Positions 1 to 8,048 are shown, counted from the stretch's first letter. The stretch: 10,339 nucleotides of DNA from Acidimicrobiia bacterium (GCA_019243595.1 JAFAUA010000279.1:1-10339); one strand, 5' to 3'. The notes: a model not told the origin generated them from the letters alone. A program made the numbers and translations.

Positions 1-1
1 A

Positions 2-2065
2 CGGACTTGGAGAGGTTTTGTCGCGGTGTGCGTTCTCGCGGGGGCGCTTGCGGCGTGCAGCTCCGGTGGCAGTACGGGCCCGCTCAAGGTCGGGGTGATG
101 TTGCCCCTCACCGGAGCGAACGCGGTGGGGTATCGCCAACCGCTGCAGTGGGCCGTCGACGCTGTCAACGGCGCGGGCGGCATCGACGGGCGCAAGCTCG
201 AGCTCGTCTTCGCCGACACCGCCAAGCAACCGGCGGCCAAGATCGCCGACAAGTTCGCCCACGACCACTCGATCGTCGCCGCCATCGGACCGGACAACTC
301 CGAGGACGCGCTCGGCGCGGCGGCGACGTTCGTCAAAGCCCACAAGGTGATCGTGACGCCTTCGGCAACGTCGGCCGACCTGTTCCGCGCTTTCGCGGCC
401 GACAATCCGCAGTTCGTCTGGCGACCCGTCGAGTCGGACATCGCCCAGACGAGGGCCCTCCTCCAGCTCGCCGACGAGCACGGCGCCACGTCCGCCGCCC
501 TCGTCACCGGCCGCAGCGCCTACGGGTCGACGTTCTTTGACTGGTTTGGCTTCCTCGCCGATGAGGCCGGTCTCAAGGTCACCACGACCATCCGCTACGA
601 CGAGTCGAGTCAGTCGTGCGACGGTCCGGTCGCCCAGGCCCTCGCAACCAATCCAGACGCCCTCATCGCCGCGCCCGACAACGTCGACCAGGCCGACTGC
701 ATGGCGCTGGCCTGGCGGCAGCACCAGGGCAGCCGTCCACCGATCTTCTTCTCCGACAGCGCGCAGTCGACGCGGGTCGACGGCACCGAGGGAACGGCGC
801 CCGCCCCCGACCCCAACAACTTCTTCACCCGCGCCTACACGGGCAACTTCGGAAAGCCGCCGCCGCCCTACGCCGCCAACACCTACGACAGCGTGCTGCT
901 GATCGCCTACGGCCTGGCCCGCTCACACGGCAGGGCGGGTGCCCCGCTCGCCCAAGCCATCCGAGACGTCACCGCTGGGACCGGTCCCACGACCGGCTGG
1001 GACGCGACCGGCGTCGGCCACGCGCTCGCCGCCATCAAGGCAGGTCAGCAACCCACGATCAACGGCGCCGTTGGTCCGTGGCGCTTCGATAAGACCGCCG
1101 GACTCGAGCTCACCGCGTCGACCTACGAGAACTGGCAGGTCTCGGGCGGTCAGTTCTCGATCGCCGGCCTCCTCCCGATGACCAGCGAGCCCAGCCCCGC
1201 GCCGACCCCCGAACGCGCCGACCGACTTGCTCCGACGCCCACACCTATCCAACTGGCGCCGAAGACGGGCACGTGGGCCCTCCTCGTTGCCGCCTCCGAC
1301 GGCTGGGACAACTACCGCCACCAGGCCGACGTCCTCGCCCAGTACCAGCGCCTGCGCGCCAACGGCGTTCCCCCCGACCACATGGTTGTCGTGATGGCGA
1401 ACGACATCGCCGACAACGCCCGCAACAAGCCGAAGGGAACGGTGCGCTACACGGTCGGCGGCCCCAACCTCGACACCGGCGTCCGCGCCGACTACTCGCC
1501 GACCAAGCTCACGGGCGGCCAGCTCATGGACGTCCTCGCTGGCCGCGCCAACCCACAGACGCCGAAGGTCATCGACAGCGGACCCGGCGACAACCTCTAC
1601 GTCTATCTGGCCGGCCACGGCAACGACAGCGGCCTCTACCTCGGACTCGGCCAGCCGGTCCCGTCGCCCACAACGCAGTACTCGGTGCTCACGCCGGCGA
1701 CGCTGGAGGACACGATCGCCCGCATGGCGACCCAGCACCGCTACCGCCAGCTGATCGTGGCCATCGAGGCCTGCCAGTCCGGCGCCTTCGGCGGCGAAGG
1801 CTTCAACGCCCCCGGCGCCCTGCTCCTGACCGCCGCCGGACCCAACGAGGACTCGCTCAGCACCAACTACGACCCGACGCTGCGCACCTGGCTGGCCGAC
1901 CAGTTCTCCTACCAGCTCTACCGAGCAGAGGCGGACCCGACCACGACGCTCGACCAGCTCTACCGGAACGTCTACCTCAACGTCGCCGGCGCCCACGTCC
2001 GCGCCTACGGCCCCAACTTCGGCGACCCGGCCACCGTCACCGTCGGCAGCTTCCTGAGCCCCTAA
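2..2065 (+). CDS. Lipoprotein fusing a type I periplasmic-binding (LivK-like) domain to a legumain-type C13 cysteine peptidase domain (5' partial)
   Basis: Numbering is from the GTG at 26. That GTG is probably not the true start: the frame is open to base 2, and the codons before it (R-T-W-R-G-F-V-A) supply the charged n-region of a lipoprotein signal peptide, so the start likely lies just upstream of the window. The lipobox is LAAC, with Cys11 as the anchor. Residues about 19-382 resemble type I ABC substrate-binding proteins (LKVGVMLPLTGAN near the start, then GGIDGRKLELVFAD); Cys198 and Cys225 could form a disulfide. A Pro/Thr-rich linker covers about 385-414. Residues about 415-679 match the legumain (C13) family closely: DNYRHQAD, a long core, AGHGND with His531, and IEACQSG with Cys583. 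Asn429, Arg431, Glu581 and Asp625 align by eye with human legumain Asn42, Arg44, Glu187 and Asp231, giving the full active site and the Asn-selecting S1 pocket. The inference is a surface-anchored asparaginyl endopeptidase with a ligand-sensing or substrate-presenting domain. The ligand is unknown; the domain calls are firm. Confidence 0.88.
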   Translation, partial: RTWRGFVAVCVLAGALAACSSGGSTGPLKVGVMLPLTGANAVGYRQPLQWAVDAVNGAGGIDGRKLELVFADTAKQPAAKIADKFAHDHSIVAAIGPDNSEDALGAAATFVKAHKVIVTPSATSADLFRAFAADNPQFVWRPVESDIAQTRALLQLADEHGATSAALVTGRSAYGSTFFDWFGFLADEAGLKVTTTIRYDESSQSCDGPVAQALATNPDALIAAPDNVDQADCMALAWRQHQGSRPPIFFSDSAQSTRVDGTEGTAPAPDPNNFFTRAYTGNFGKPPPPYAANTYDSVLLIAYGLARSHGRAGAPLAQAIRDVTAGTGPTTGWDATGVGHALAAIKAGQQPTINGAVGPWRFDKTAGLELTASTYENWQVSGGQFSIAGLLPMTSEPSPAPTPERADRLAPTPTPIQLAPKTGTWALLVAASDGWDNYRHQADVLAQYQRLRANGVPPDHMVVVMANDIADNARNKPKGTVRYTVGGPNLDTGVRADYSPTKLTGGQLMDVLAGRANPQTPKVIDSGPGDNLYVYLAGHGNDSGLYLGLGQPVPSPTTQYSVLTPATLEDTIARMATQHRYRQLIVAIEACQSGAFGGEGFNAPGALLLTAAGPNEDSLSTNYDPTLRTWLADQFSYQLYRAEADPTTTLDQLYRNVYLNVAGAHVRAYGPNFGDPATVTVGSFLSP

Positions 2066-2073
2066 GCCGACCC

Positions 2074-3678
2074 TTAACTCCTCGGCGGGACGTGGGTTGC
2101 CTTCTCGGCCAGGAACGTCTGGGCGTCGCCGATCGTCTTCACATTCGCGGCCGAAGACCCCGGCGACGGGAAGGCGGCGTCTATGGCGCCGATGAACGCC
2201 AGCTGCAGCTCGTTGAGGTTCTGGCGCGGATCCTCGACTGCGTCACCAGCGGGCCGCGGCGACACTGTCGGCCACGAGCTGGGCGACCGCGGCTTGGTGA
2301 GATTGAAGAACGGCGCCAGGTCGGGCGCCGTCTTGTCCCGCTGCGTCAGATAGGCGATGCCCCACTTTTCTTGCATGGTCCGAGCGACCGCCGTGTGGTG
2401 CAGCGGTGCGTTCACGACCGTCCCCGCCGCCGTGTACGCCGACACCAGCACCGCCGGCACCCGAACGCCCAAGCGGTCGAACATGAACCCTTCCTCGCCC
2501 GGCCGCTGACCGATGTCAGGCGTCACCGCCGCCGGAGGCGACACGTGGTCGTAGCAGCCGCCGCCCTCGTCGTAGGTGATCAGCAGCGCGGTGTTCCGCC
2601 AGTTGCTGCCGGTGGACGAGTTCGACGTTCGGATGGCGTTGTACACCTCGGCGATCAGTTGCTCGCCAGCGAGCACGCTCGACGGCGGGGTGATGTCGTC
2701 GAACAGCGGCGCCGGCGGGTGCTCGTCGTTGTGGTGGATGATCATCCGCGGCTCGATGAACGAGTACGCGGGCAACTTGCCGCCGGCCACGTCCGCGTGG
2801 AAGTCCTGCATGGTCTTGACGTTGGTCGTCAGCTTCGGCAGCAGCGGCTCGAAGTGGATGAGCGCCGTCATCGGCAACAGATCCTTGGTGTCGAAGTAGA
2901 TCCGCCACGGCAGACCCTTGTCGTCGAGACGGTTGAACACCGTCGGTGCCGTGTTGTGGAACGGGAACTGCGAGTACGGCTCGTTGCTCGTGAACCCCGA
3001 CGACGTGCCGGCATGGAAGAACGACCGGTTGCAGAACGTCTGGCTCGGCACCTCGCAGTGCCAGTGGTCGGCGACCGCGAACCCCTTCGCCAGCGTGCTG
3101 ATCACCGGCACCGCCGACGGTGGGAAGCAGTGCATGATGATGCTGTACTCGGCCTGGGTCGGCGGACGGCCCTTGTACAGCGTGAACCGGTTGATGTAGT
3201 CCTGCACGAAGCCGTTCATCGGCGCCGGGACCGGGATCGGCGACGGGGCGTTGAACGGGGCCTCCATCTTCGTCACGTCCTTGCCGGCGTTGGTCGACGG
3301 GATGACCGTGCCGAACAGGTCGGTGTTGATGTGGGGGTACTCCTCGCCCGGATCGGGGTTCGGGTCGTCCATCACCGTCCCCTGAGACACCGGGATCTTG
3401 GTGCCATCGGGCGCCAGGTTGAAGAGGTTCTTGCCGGCAACGCCGTCGAACTTCTGGCCCCGCGGCACCTTCCCCGGCGAGTACAGGTACCCGAGCATGT
3501 TGTCGAACGTGCGGTTCTCCATCATCAGCACGACGAGATGGTCGAACTGCGGGAAGCTGGCGACCGCGTTCGACGCGGGCGTTGGCGCCGCCTTCGACCC
3601 TCCGCCGCCACCGCACGCGACTCCGGCGACTAGGCCGGCACTGGCGGCAAGGAACTGCCGTCGACTGAGTTGCTGCAT
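2074..3678 (-). CDS. Tat-exported phosphoesterase (acid phosphatase / phospholipase C family)
   Basis: A 534-residue protein of the phosphoesterase family that includes AcpA-type acid phosphatases and bacterial phospholipases C. The N-terminus has a twin-arginine signal (SRRQFLAASAG, Arg6-Arg7), then GVAC-GGGGG; Cys22 could be lipidated, although Gly at -3 is not ideal for a lipobox. Family motifs are MMENRTFDN (Glu54-Asn55, expected metal ligands), a PSQTFCNR stretch that corresponds to the family P-[ST]-x-P-N-R nucleophile region, SFIEPR followed by DEHPP, and TYDEGGGCYDHV (Asp370, Glu371, His378, expected metal and phosphate ligands). The protein should hydrolyse phosphate mono- or diesters outside the membrane; the substrate cannot be told. 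The ATG at 3678 is chosen because AGGAG lies 5 bases upstream and it gives a clean Tat signal; the frame stays open further upstream, but that stretch lies inside the neighbouring gene. It lies 8 bases after the giant lipoprotein gene and is probably co-transcribed with it. It is tail to tail with the C13 fusion gene, 8 bases apart. Confidence 0.92.
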   Translation of the reverse strand: MQQLSRRQFLAASAGLVAGVACGGGGGSKAAPTPASNAVASFPQFDHLVVLMMENRTFDNMLGYLYSPGKVPRGQKFDGVAGKNLFNLAPDGTKIPVSQGTVMDDPNPDPGEEYPHINTDLFGTVIPSTNAGKDVTKMEAPFNAPSPIPVPAPMNGFVQDYINRFTLYKGRPPTQAEYSIIMHCFPPSAVPVISTLAKGFAVADHWHCEVPSQTFCNRSFFHAGTSSGFTSNEPYSQFPFHNTAPTVFNRLDDKGLPWRIYFDTKDLLPMTALIHFEPLLPKLTTNVKTMQDFHADVAGGKLPAYSFIEPRMIIHHNDEHPPAPLFDDITPPSSVLAGEQLIAEVYNAIRTSNSSTGSNWRNTALLITYDEGGGCYDHVSPPAAVTPDIGQRPGEEGFMFDRLGVRVPAVLVSAYTAAGTVVNAPLHHTAVARTMQEKWGIAYLTQRDKTAPDLAPFFNLTKPRSPSSWPTVSPRPAGDAVEDPRQNLNELQLAFIGAIDAAFPSPGSSAANVKTIGDAQTFLAEKATHVPPRS

Positions 3679-3683
3679 GTGAG

Positions 3684-3688
3684 CTCCT
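3684..3688 (-). promoter_or_regulatory. Ribosome binding site overlapping the upstream stop codon
   Basis: On the minus strand the bases read TTAGGAGCTCACATG. AGGAG sits 5 bases before the phosphoesterase ATG, and its first two bases are the last two of the TAG stop codon (3689-3687) of the upstream lipoprotein gene. A ribosome terminating on the first gene sits on the binding site of the second, which suggests translational coupling. It also fixes the start of the phosphoesterase. Confidence 0.8.
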
Positions 3689-6600
3689 AACGCGGATACA
3701 ACACAGGCGTCTCCGACCAGCCGGTCGACGACGAGTAGTGGTCGATGACCAGCGCCCGGTTGACCGACGCCACGACCGAGAACTCGCCTGCTCCCAGAGC
3801 GAAGGCCGTGATCCCGCTGCCGGGATCCGGGTGGGCCACTGCCGGCGTCGGGCCCTGCCAGCCGCCCGCCGACGTATACAAGTCGCTGACCAGCGCGCCG
3901 CCCTGTACGAAGAACAGGCGAATGGTCCCGGACGTGTCCGCCGCTGCCGCGAGCTGCGATCCGTTGTCGGGCCGTCCTGGCAGCGGAGCCGAGCCCTGCC
4001 AGGGCGCCGGAGGCCAGTACCAGTCGTTCATCAACGCCCCGTCCTGGAGGAAGAAGACGTTCATCTGCCCCCGCTGGCCCGAGACCGCCGCCAGGGGCGT
4101 CTCCTTGTCGACGCGCCCGGGCAGAACGCCGGGCCCCTGCCAGCCACCCGACGGGCTGTAGTAGTCGTTGACCAGCCTGCCGTCGTCGACGAAGAACGCA
4201 TGCGGGTTGCTCGGCCCCGGCAGCGCGGCGGCCACGCCGTTGGCGTCGGGCGAGCCCGGGAGGGGACCTGGCCCCTGCCAGCCGTCCGCAGCCGAGTAGT
4301 AGTCGTTCATCAACTGCTTGCCCTGGTGGAAGAACACGTGGCCGGTCACGGCCGCCAGCCCCGAGCTGCCGTCGGGGCTTCCGGGCAGCCCGCCCGGGCC
4401 GTTCCACCGCGACTGCGACGAGTAGATGTTGCTGACGCGGCGAGGTGACCCCTGCGTCAGATAGAAGACGTTGGACGCGCCCTGACCGTTACCGAGCGCG
4501 GCCATCCCCGGGCCGTACAACACCTCGGCGTTGCGACAGGTGGCGACGTTCCCCGTCGTCAGCGTCAGTGTGTGCTCGTAGAAATCGGGCTTGAACAGGC
4601 CGAGGTTGGTGGTGTCGCCGAACTCGAGCGTCTTGGCGAACAACGGAGTAGTGACGTTCGAAGGAGCGGCCGGTGGGTGTCGTTGATCCCCGGGGATGTA
4701 GAAGTCGCTGGGGTTGCCCGGCGTGCGGTAACCGCCGCTGAGGGGTGGGACGTTCGACAGCACGTAGCGGGCCGGCGGTCCGCTCGTCCCCACCGCCAGG
4801 TATTGCGCGCCGTCCGGCACGTTCCACGGGAAGTAGGAGCTGTTGAATGCACCCGCCTCGCACGAGAACGTGTTGGCGTCGCCGCTGTAGATCGCTTGCT
4901 GCTTCTCCGCCTGGTTGCAGGTCTGCGTGGAGTTGCAGTTGAGGTCCGTGTACCGGCGCAGCGGGGTCGGCTGGTAGGCGGCGCTCAGGACGATCGGCTC
5001 CATCCAGGCGACTGCCGATGTCGCCATCGCGTCCTCAACGTTGGTCCACTGGTCCGACGTGAGCGGGCCGTTCGCAACCGCCGCCAGCTTTCCCCAGTCG
5101 GTGACGACCATGTCGCCCAGCCAGGCGATCTGGTTGGGGACGTTGGCGTAGCGGTGGGTCATGTCGACCACGACGTCCTGGGCTGTTGTCTCGACCTTGC
5201 CCGACAGCCCGGCGCCGCCGCCGCTCGACCCGCTCGTGCTTGTGGCGTCCCCGGCGGCCGCCAGGCCCTCGGACACGACCCCAAACAGGGCGCTCAGACC
5301 CGGTTCGAAAGCGCCGGCAATCGCCCAGGCCACGCCCGCGATGTCGGAGTCGATGTCGAGCCAGAAGCTGGTGCTGCTGTTCTTGGTGTTCTGAGCATGC
5401 GAGAGGTTGACCTCGTTGAGGATGTTGGTCTCGAGCGTGTTGAGGTCGTAGTTGGTGTCGCCGCCGTTGGCGACGAACTCCGCGGCGGTCTTCAGCTTGG
5501 CGAGTCCGCGCTCGACTGAGGCGACGTAGGACGCTTCCTTCGACAGCTGCCGCGCGACCGCATTCCAGTCCGCGGTGACGAAGGAGTACCCGGGGTGCGA
5601 CGGGGGCGGCGCCACGGGTTCGCAGACGCCGTCCGCCTGGGCGGAGCAGAGGAACCCTCCGAAGTTCGTCCACTCGCCCGCCGAGATGTTGGTGTCGCAG
5701 TAGGCGTCGCGGATGCTGGGATCCTGGGGCTGCCAGCAGTGACCGTCGTGGCTCGGCCCGATCCTGAACGTCGTGTCCCAGCTGTAGTCCGGGGCGGTGA
5801 CGTCGGTGATGTACCTCAGCGCCTGCTGCTGGCCCGCCGCCGTCGACCCCGATGGACACGTCCCCGGTGCGCACGGCACCGGCCACGGCGTCGGCGGTGC
5901 GTAGGCGGCGGCCCGGAAGCCGTTGCCGATCGCGGCCCCGGTCGACTTCGTCGAGGGCGTCAGGTCGTTGCGATGGTTGCGTGCCAGCACGGCGCCCAGC
6001 CGTGCGGAGGGGTGCAGCGAGGGCGCGTCGCTGCTCGTCGTCATCGCATAGGGCGAGTCCGACCCCGGGAGGGCGAGCGAGTTCCCACCCACGAGGCTGT
6101 AGCCCGACGTGCGACCGAGGTCCCCCAGCGCCGACGGTGTGCCGCCGATACCGCCGATGGCGCCGGCGAGCTGCAGCCACTGGGCGTCCAGGGCGGCGCT
6201 CTGGGGCCGCGGCGAGCCGATGCTCTGAATGGCGATCAGGTGGTCGTTGGTGCCGTCGCTCGAGGGGTACTTGGCGAGCAGTGCGGCCATCGCCGCCATG
6301 GCGGCGCTGTCACCATTGGTGCCGTCGGCTCCGCAGCCGGTGTTGGTGGCGAACGAGGCGTTGTCGACGACGTCGAGCGTCGACGCCCAGAACACAGCGA
6401 CGTGGAATCCGCCTGTGTTCTGCGGCGACGGACACACGGTGATGGCCGGACTCTCGAGATGGACGCACGACGAATGTGGTGGCGCGTCCTGGGCGCACGC
6501 CCCGATGTCCATCGTGTTCTTCGTCCCCGTGGACCTCGCCGCGGTGTCGAGCGGGATGTAGGTGTCGGGGACGAAGCCGTAGGGATCGACGCCCCCGTTG

Positions 6601-8048
6601 GTCAGCTGGAGGTAGCCGGACAGGCCGGCCGAGAGCTGCTCGGCGTTCGCCCCCACCGCCGACGCGCTCGACGGCGGCGTGAGGTTCGACCGCCACACCT
6701 GGGGGTCGGTCGACTCGCCGATCACCGACACGAACGAGAACGGGTTGCCGGCCTGCACGTTCTTGTCCCACGTGCTCTTGTCGTTCGCCTTGTTCACGCC
6801 GATTGTCTCGAGCAGCGTCTGCCACGAGGAGTCGGCGTTGAGGCCGGCGTCGATGCCGGCCGGCGAGCTGAGCACGGCGATCACGCCCAGGGGACGGTTG
6901 CTCGTGGCGTTGTTGAGGTCGGTCAATAACCCGCTGGCGCCAGTTGGCGGGGCGACGTCGACGGCGAGGACCTCGAGCGTCTGGCGGTCCCAGACCACGA
7001 ACACGACGCCCTTCTGGCCTGGGGGAAGCGCGGCGCGCGTTCCGGCTGCGTTGGAAGGCACGACGCCGTCGAGGGCGACCCCGTTCACGCTCGCCAGCTG
7101 GGTCTGGAGATGGGCGCCCACCGGGTTCGTGGACGAGTCCTGCTCCGACACGGTCACGTCGTCGGCCGTCACCGGCCGCCCCGGTTGCATCACATAGACG
7201 CGCAGCACATACGAACCGCGTCTGTCGGCGACGAAGGTCGGCCGAGCGGTGTTCATGTTCTTCACGAAGAACGGATGCGCACCGGCCGGCGCGCTCAGGA
7301 CCGACCAGTGGTACGACACCTTCCCGCCGCCCGCGCCGGCGACGCTCGTCGCGGCGTTGAGCTGGATCGGGACCCCCGTCCCCCCCGTGACGTCCTTGCC
7401 GGCGGCCGCCAGCGGCGCCCCCTGGGCGACCTGCAGGACCACGCTCGCCTGCTGAGAGGCGCCGTCGTCGGTGACGGCCGTGACCGAGACCGTGTTCGCA
7501 CCGGCGACGATGCCGTCGCCGGCGCCCAGGGTGACGGTCCGGTTGCCCGGGGTCGGCGACAACGACGTCTTGATCGGATGGCCGTTGACCGTGGCGCCGA
7601 GCTTGCCGACCCGCTGGCCGAGGCCGATGCGCACGACCGACGCGCCGTCGCCGCTGCCCGCGTCGGCCACCGACAGGCCCAGGTTCGCCGGCGCCCCCAG
7701 CAGCCACACGTGCGACAGCTCCTTGGCCACGACGTGCGACGAGTCGAGCGCCTTTACGGTCAGCGTGTTGGCGCCAGGGGTCAGCACCGCGTCCTTGGTC
7801 CAGGTCGCACCCTGCTTCGAGAAGCGACCCAGCTCCTTGTCGCCCACCCACGCCAACACCGACGCCGGGTTCCCGGTCGCACGGGCCGCCACCGGCACCG
7901 TGGCTCCGCTGAGGATCGCCCCGTCCGCGGGTGAGGTGATCGTCAGCTTCGTCGACCCGGCGCGAGGCGACTTGTGGCTCGAGCACGCCGCGAGCGACGC
8001 GCCGAGCAGCGCGACAAGGACCCCCACAGCGACTTTCCCCCGAGCCAG
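3687..8048 (-). CDS. Giant multidomain lipoprotein with Ig-like/PKD-like domains and a C-terminal six-repeat beta-propeller
   Basis: About 1450 residues. No single known protein is recognised, but the architecture is readable. The signal peptide has R-G-K, a hydrophobic run and lipobox LAAC (Cys codon 7985-7983). An Ig-like domain follows at 7946-7698 (LTITSPADGA), a second beta-rich domain at about 7680-7415, and a PKD-like domain at about 7415-7145 (YHWSVLSAPAG, then YVLRVYV). Two segments at about 7012-6713 and 6413-6085 resemble ILEI/FAM3-like domains (tentative). The middle has about 14 cysteines, an even number that would suit disulfides, a helical stretch at about 5575-5465 and a hydrophobic Gly/Ala-rich segment at about 5345-5245. 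The C-terminus is six repeats typed by FF-x(3)-G-x-L-x(3)-Y and GWQGP, as in lectin-like propellers. Start: an ATG at 8144 is in frame, but it would overlap the divergent membrane-protein gene and give a 37-residue leader that looks like antisense of that gene. CTG at 8048 yields an ideal signal peptide (MARGKVAVGVLVALLG). GTG at 8027 has a GGGGGA-like site but loses all positive charge. The stop is certain; the start is not. Confidence 0.85.
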   Translation of the reverse strand: MARGKVAVGVLVALLGASLAACSSHKSPRAGSTKLTITSPADGAILSGATVPVAARATGNPASVLAWVGDKELGRFSKQGATWTKDAVLTPGANTLTVKALDSSHVVAKELSHVWLLGAPANLGLSVADAGSGDGASVVRIGLGQRVGKLGATVNGHPIKTSLSPTPGNRTVTLGAGDGIVAGANTVSVTAVTDDGASQQASVVLQVAQGAPLAAAGKDVTGGTGVPIQLNAATSVAGAGGGKVSYHWSVLSAPAGAHPFFVKNMNTARPTFVADRRGSYVLRVYVMQPGRPVTADDVTVSEQDSSTNPVGAHLQTQLASVNGVALDGVVPSNAAGTRAALPPGQKGVVFVVWDRQTLEVLAVDVAPPTGASGLLTDLNNATSNRPLGVIAVLSSPAGIDAGLNADSSWQTLLETIGVNKANDKSTWDKNVQAGNPFSFVSVIGESTDPQVWRSNLTPPSSASAVGANAEQLSAGLSGYLQLTNGGVDPYGFVPDTYIPLDTAARSTGTKNTMDIGACAQDAPPHSSCVHLESPAITVCPSPQNTGGFHVAVFWASTLDVVDNASFATNTGCGADGTNGDSAAMAAMAALLAKYPSSDGTNDHLIAIQSIGSPRPQSAALDAQWLQLAGAIGGIGGTPSALGDLGRTSGYSLVGGNSLALPGSDSPYAMTTSSDAPSLHPSARLGAVLARNHRNDLTPSTKSTGAAIGNGFRAAAYAPPTPWPVPCAPGTCPSGSTAAGQQQALRYITDVTAPDYSWDTTFRIGPSHDGHCWQPQDPSIRDAYCDTNISAGEWTNFGGFLCSAQADGVCEPVAPPPSHPGYSFVTADWNAVARQLSKEASYVASVERGLAKLKTAAEFVANGGDTNYDLNTLETNILNEVNLSHAQNTKNSSTSFWLDIDSDIAGVAWAIAGAFEPGLSALFGVVSEGLAAAGDATSTSGSSGGGAGLSGKVETTAQDVVVDMTHRYANVPNQIAWLGDMVVTDWGKLAAVANGPLTSDQWTNVEDAMATSAVAWMEPIVLSAAYQPTPLRRYTDLNCNSTQTCNQAEKQQAIYSGDANTFSCEAGAFNSSYFPWNVPDGAQYLAVGTSGPPARYVLSNVPPLSGGYRTPGNPSDFYIPGDQRHPPAAPSNVTTPLFAKTLEFGDTTNLGLFKPDFYEHTLTLTTGNVATCRNAEVLYGPGMAALGNGQGASNVFYLTQGSPRRVSNIYSSQSRWNGPGGLPGSPDGSSGLAAVTGHVFFHQGKQLMNDYYSAADGWQGPGPLPGSPDANGVAAALPGPSNPHAFFVDDGRLVNDYYSPSGGWQGPGVLPGRVDKETPLAAVSGQRGQMNVFFLQDGALMNDWYWPPAPWQGSAPLPGRPDNGSQLAAAADTSGTIRLFFVQGGALVSDLYTSAGGWQGPTPAVAHPDPGSGITAFALGAGEFSVVASVNRALVIDHYSSSTGWSETPVLYPR
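3690..4475 (-). repeat. Six-repeat beta-propeller (lectin-like) region inside the giant lipoprotein
   Basis: Six degenerate protein repeats of 42-47 residues end the lipoprotein. The conserved Trp codons begin at 4406, 4280, 4142, 4001, 3860 and 3719, so spacings are 126, 138, 141, 141 and 141 bases. Typical units are HVFFHQGKQLMNDYYSAADG-W-QGPGPLPG and HAFFVDDGRLVNDYYSPSGG-W-QGPGVLPG. Repeats 1 and 6 are the most divergent, and repeat 6 has WSETP in place of WQGP. Six repeats of this length are what fucose-binding or PLL-type lectin six-bladed propellers show. Sugar binding is inferred, not shown. Confidence 0.78.

Noticed and set aside
923..1996. Open frame of 357 codons on the minus strand under the C13 fusion gene
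   Set aside because: Low-complexity Val/Gly/Arg composition antisense to a gene with conserved catalytic residues.
1273..3633. Open frame of 786 codons on the plus strand across the C13 gene end and the phosphoesterase
   Set aside because: It is Arg/Pro/His-rich, has no family motif, and runs antisense or out of frame to two genes with clear motifs. It is an artefact of high GC.
3679..4407. In-frame upstream extension of the phosphoesterase to an ATG at 4407
   Set aside because: It lies inside the propeller region of the giant lipoprotein in another frame, and the ATG at 3678 has a good ribosome site and starts a clean Tat signal.
5595..6929. Open frame of 444 codons on the plus strand opposite the giant lipoprotein
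   Set aside because: Arg/Gly/Val-rich with no motif; the opposite frame has even cysteine content, plausible domains and proper continuity with the signal peptide.
6310..7986. Open frame of 558 codons on the minus strand in a different frame from the lipoprotein
   Set aside because: Arg-rich shadow translation without motifs overlapping the Ig-like and PKD-like domains.
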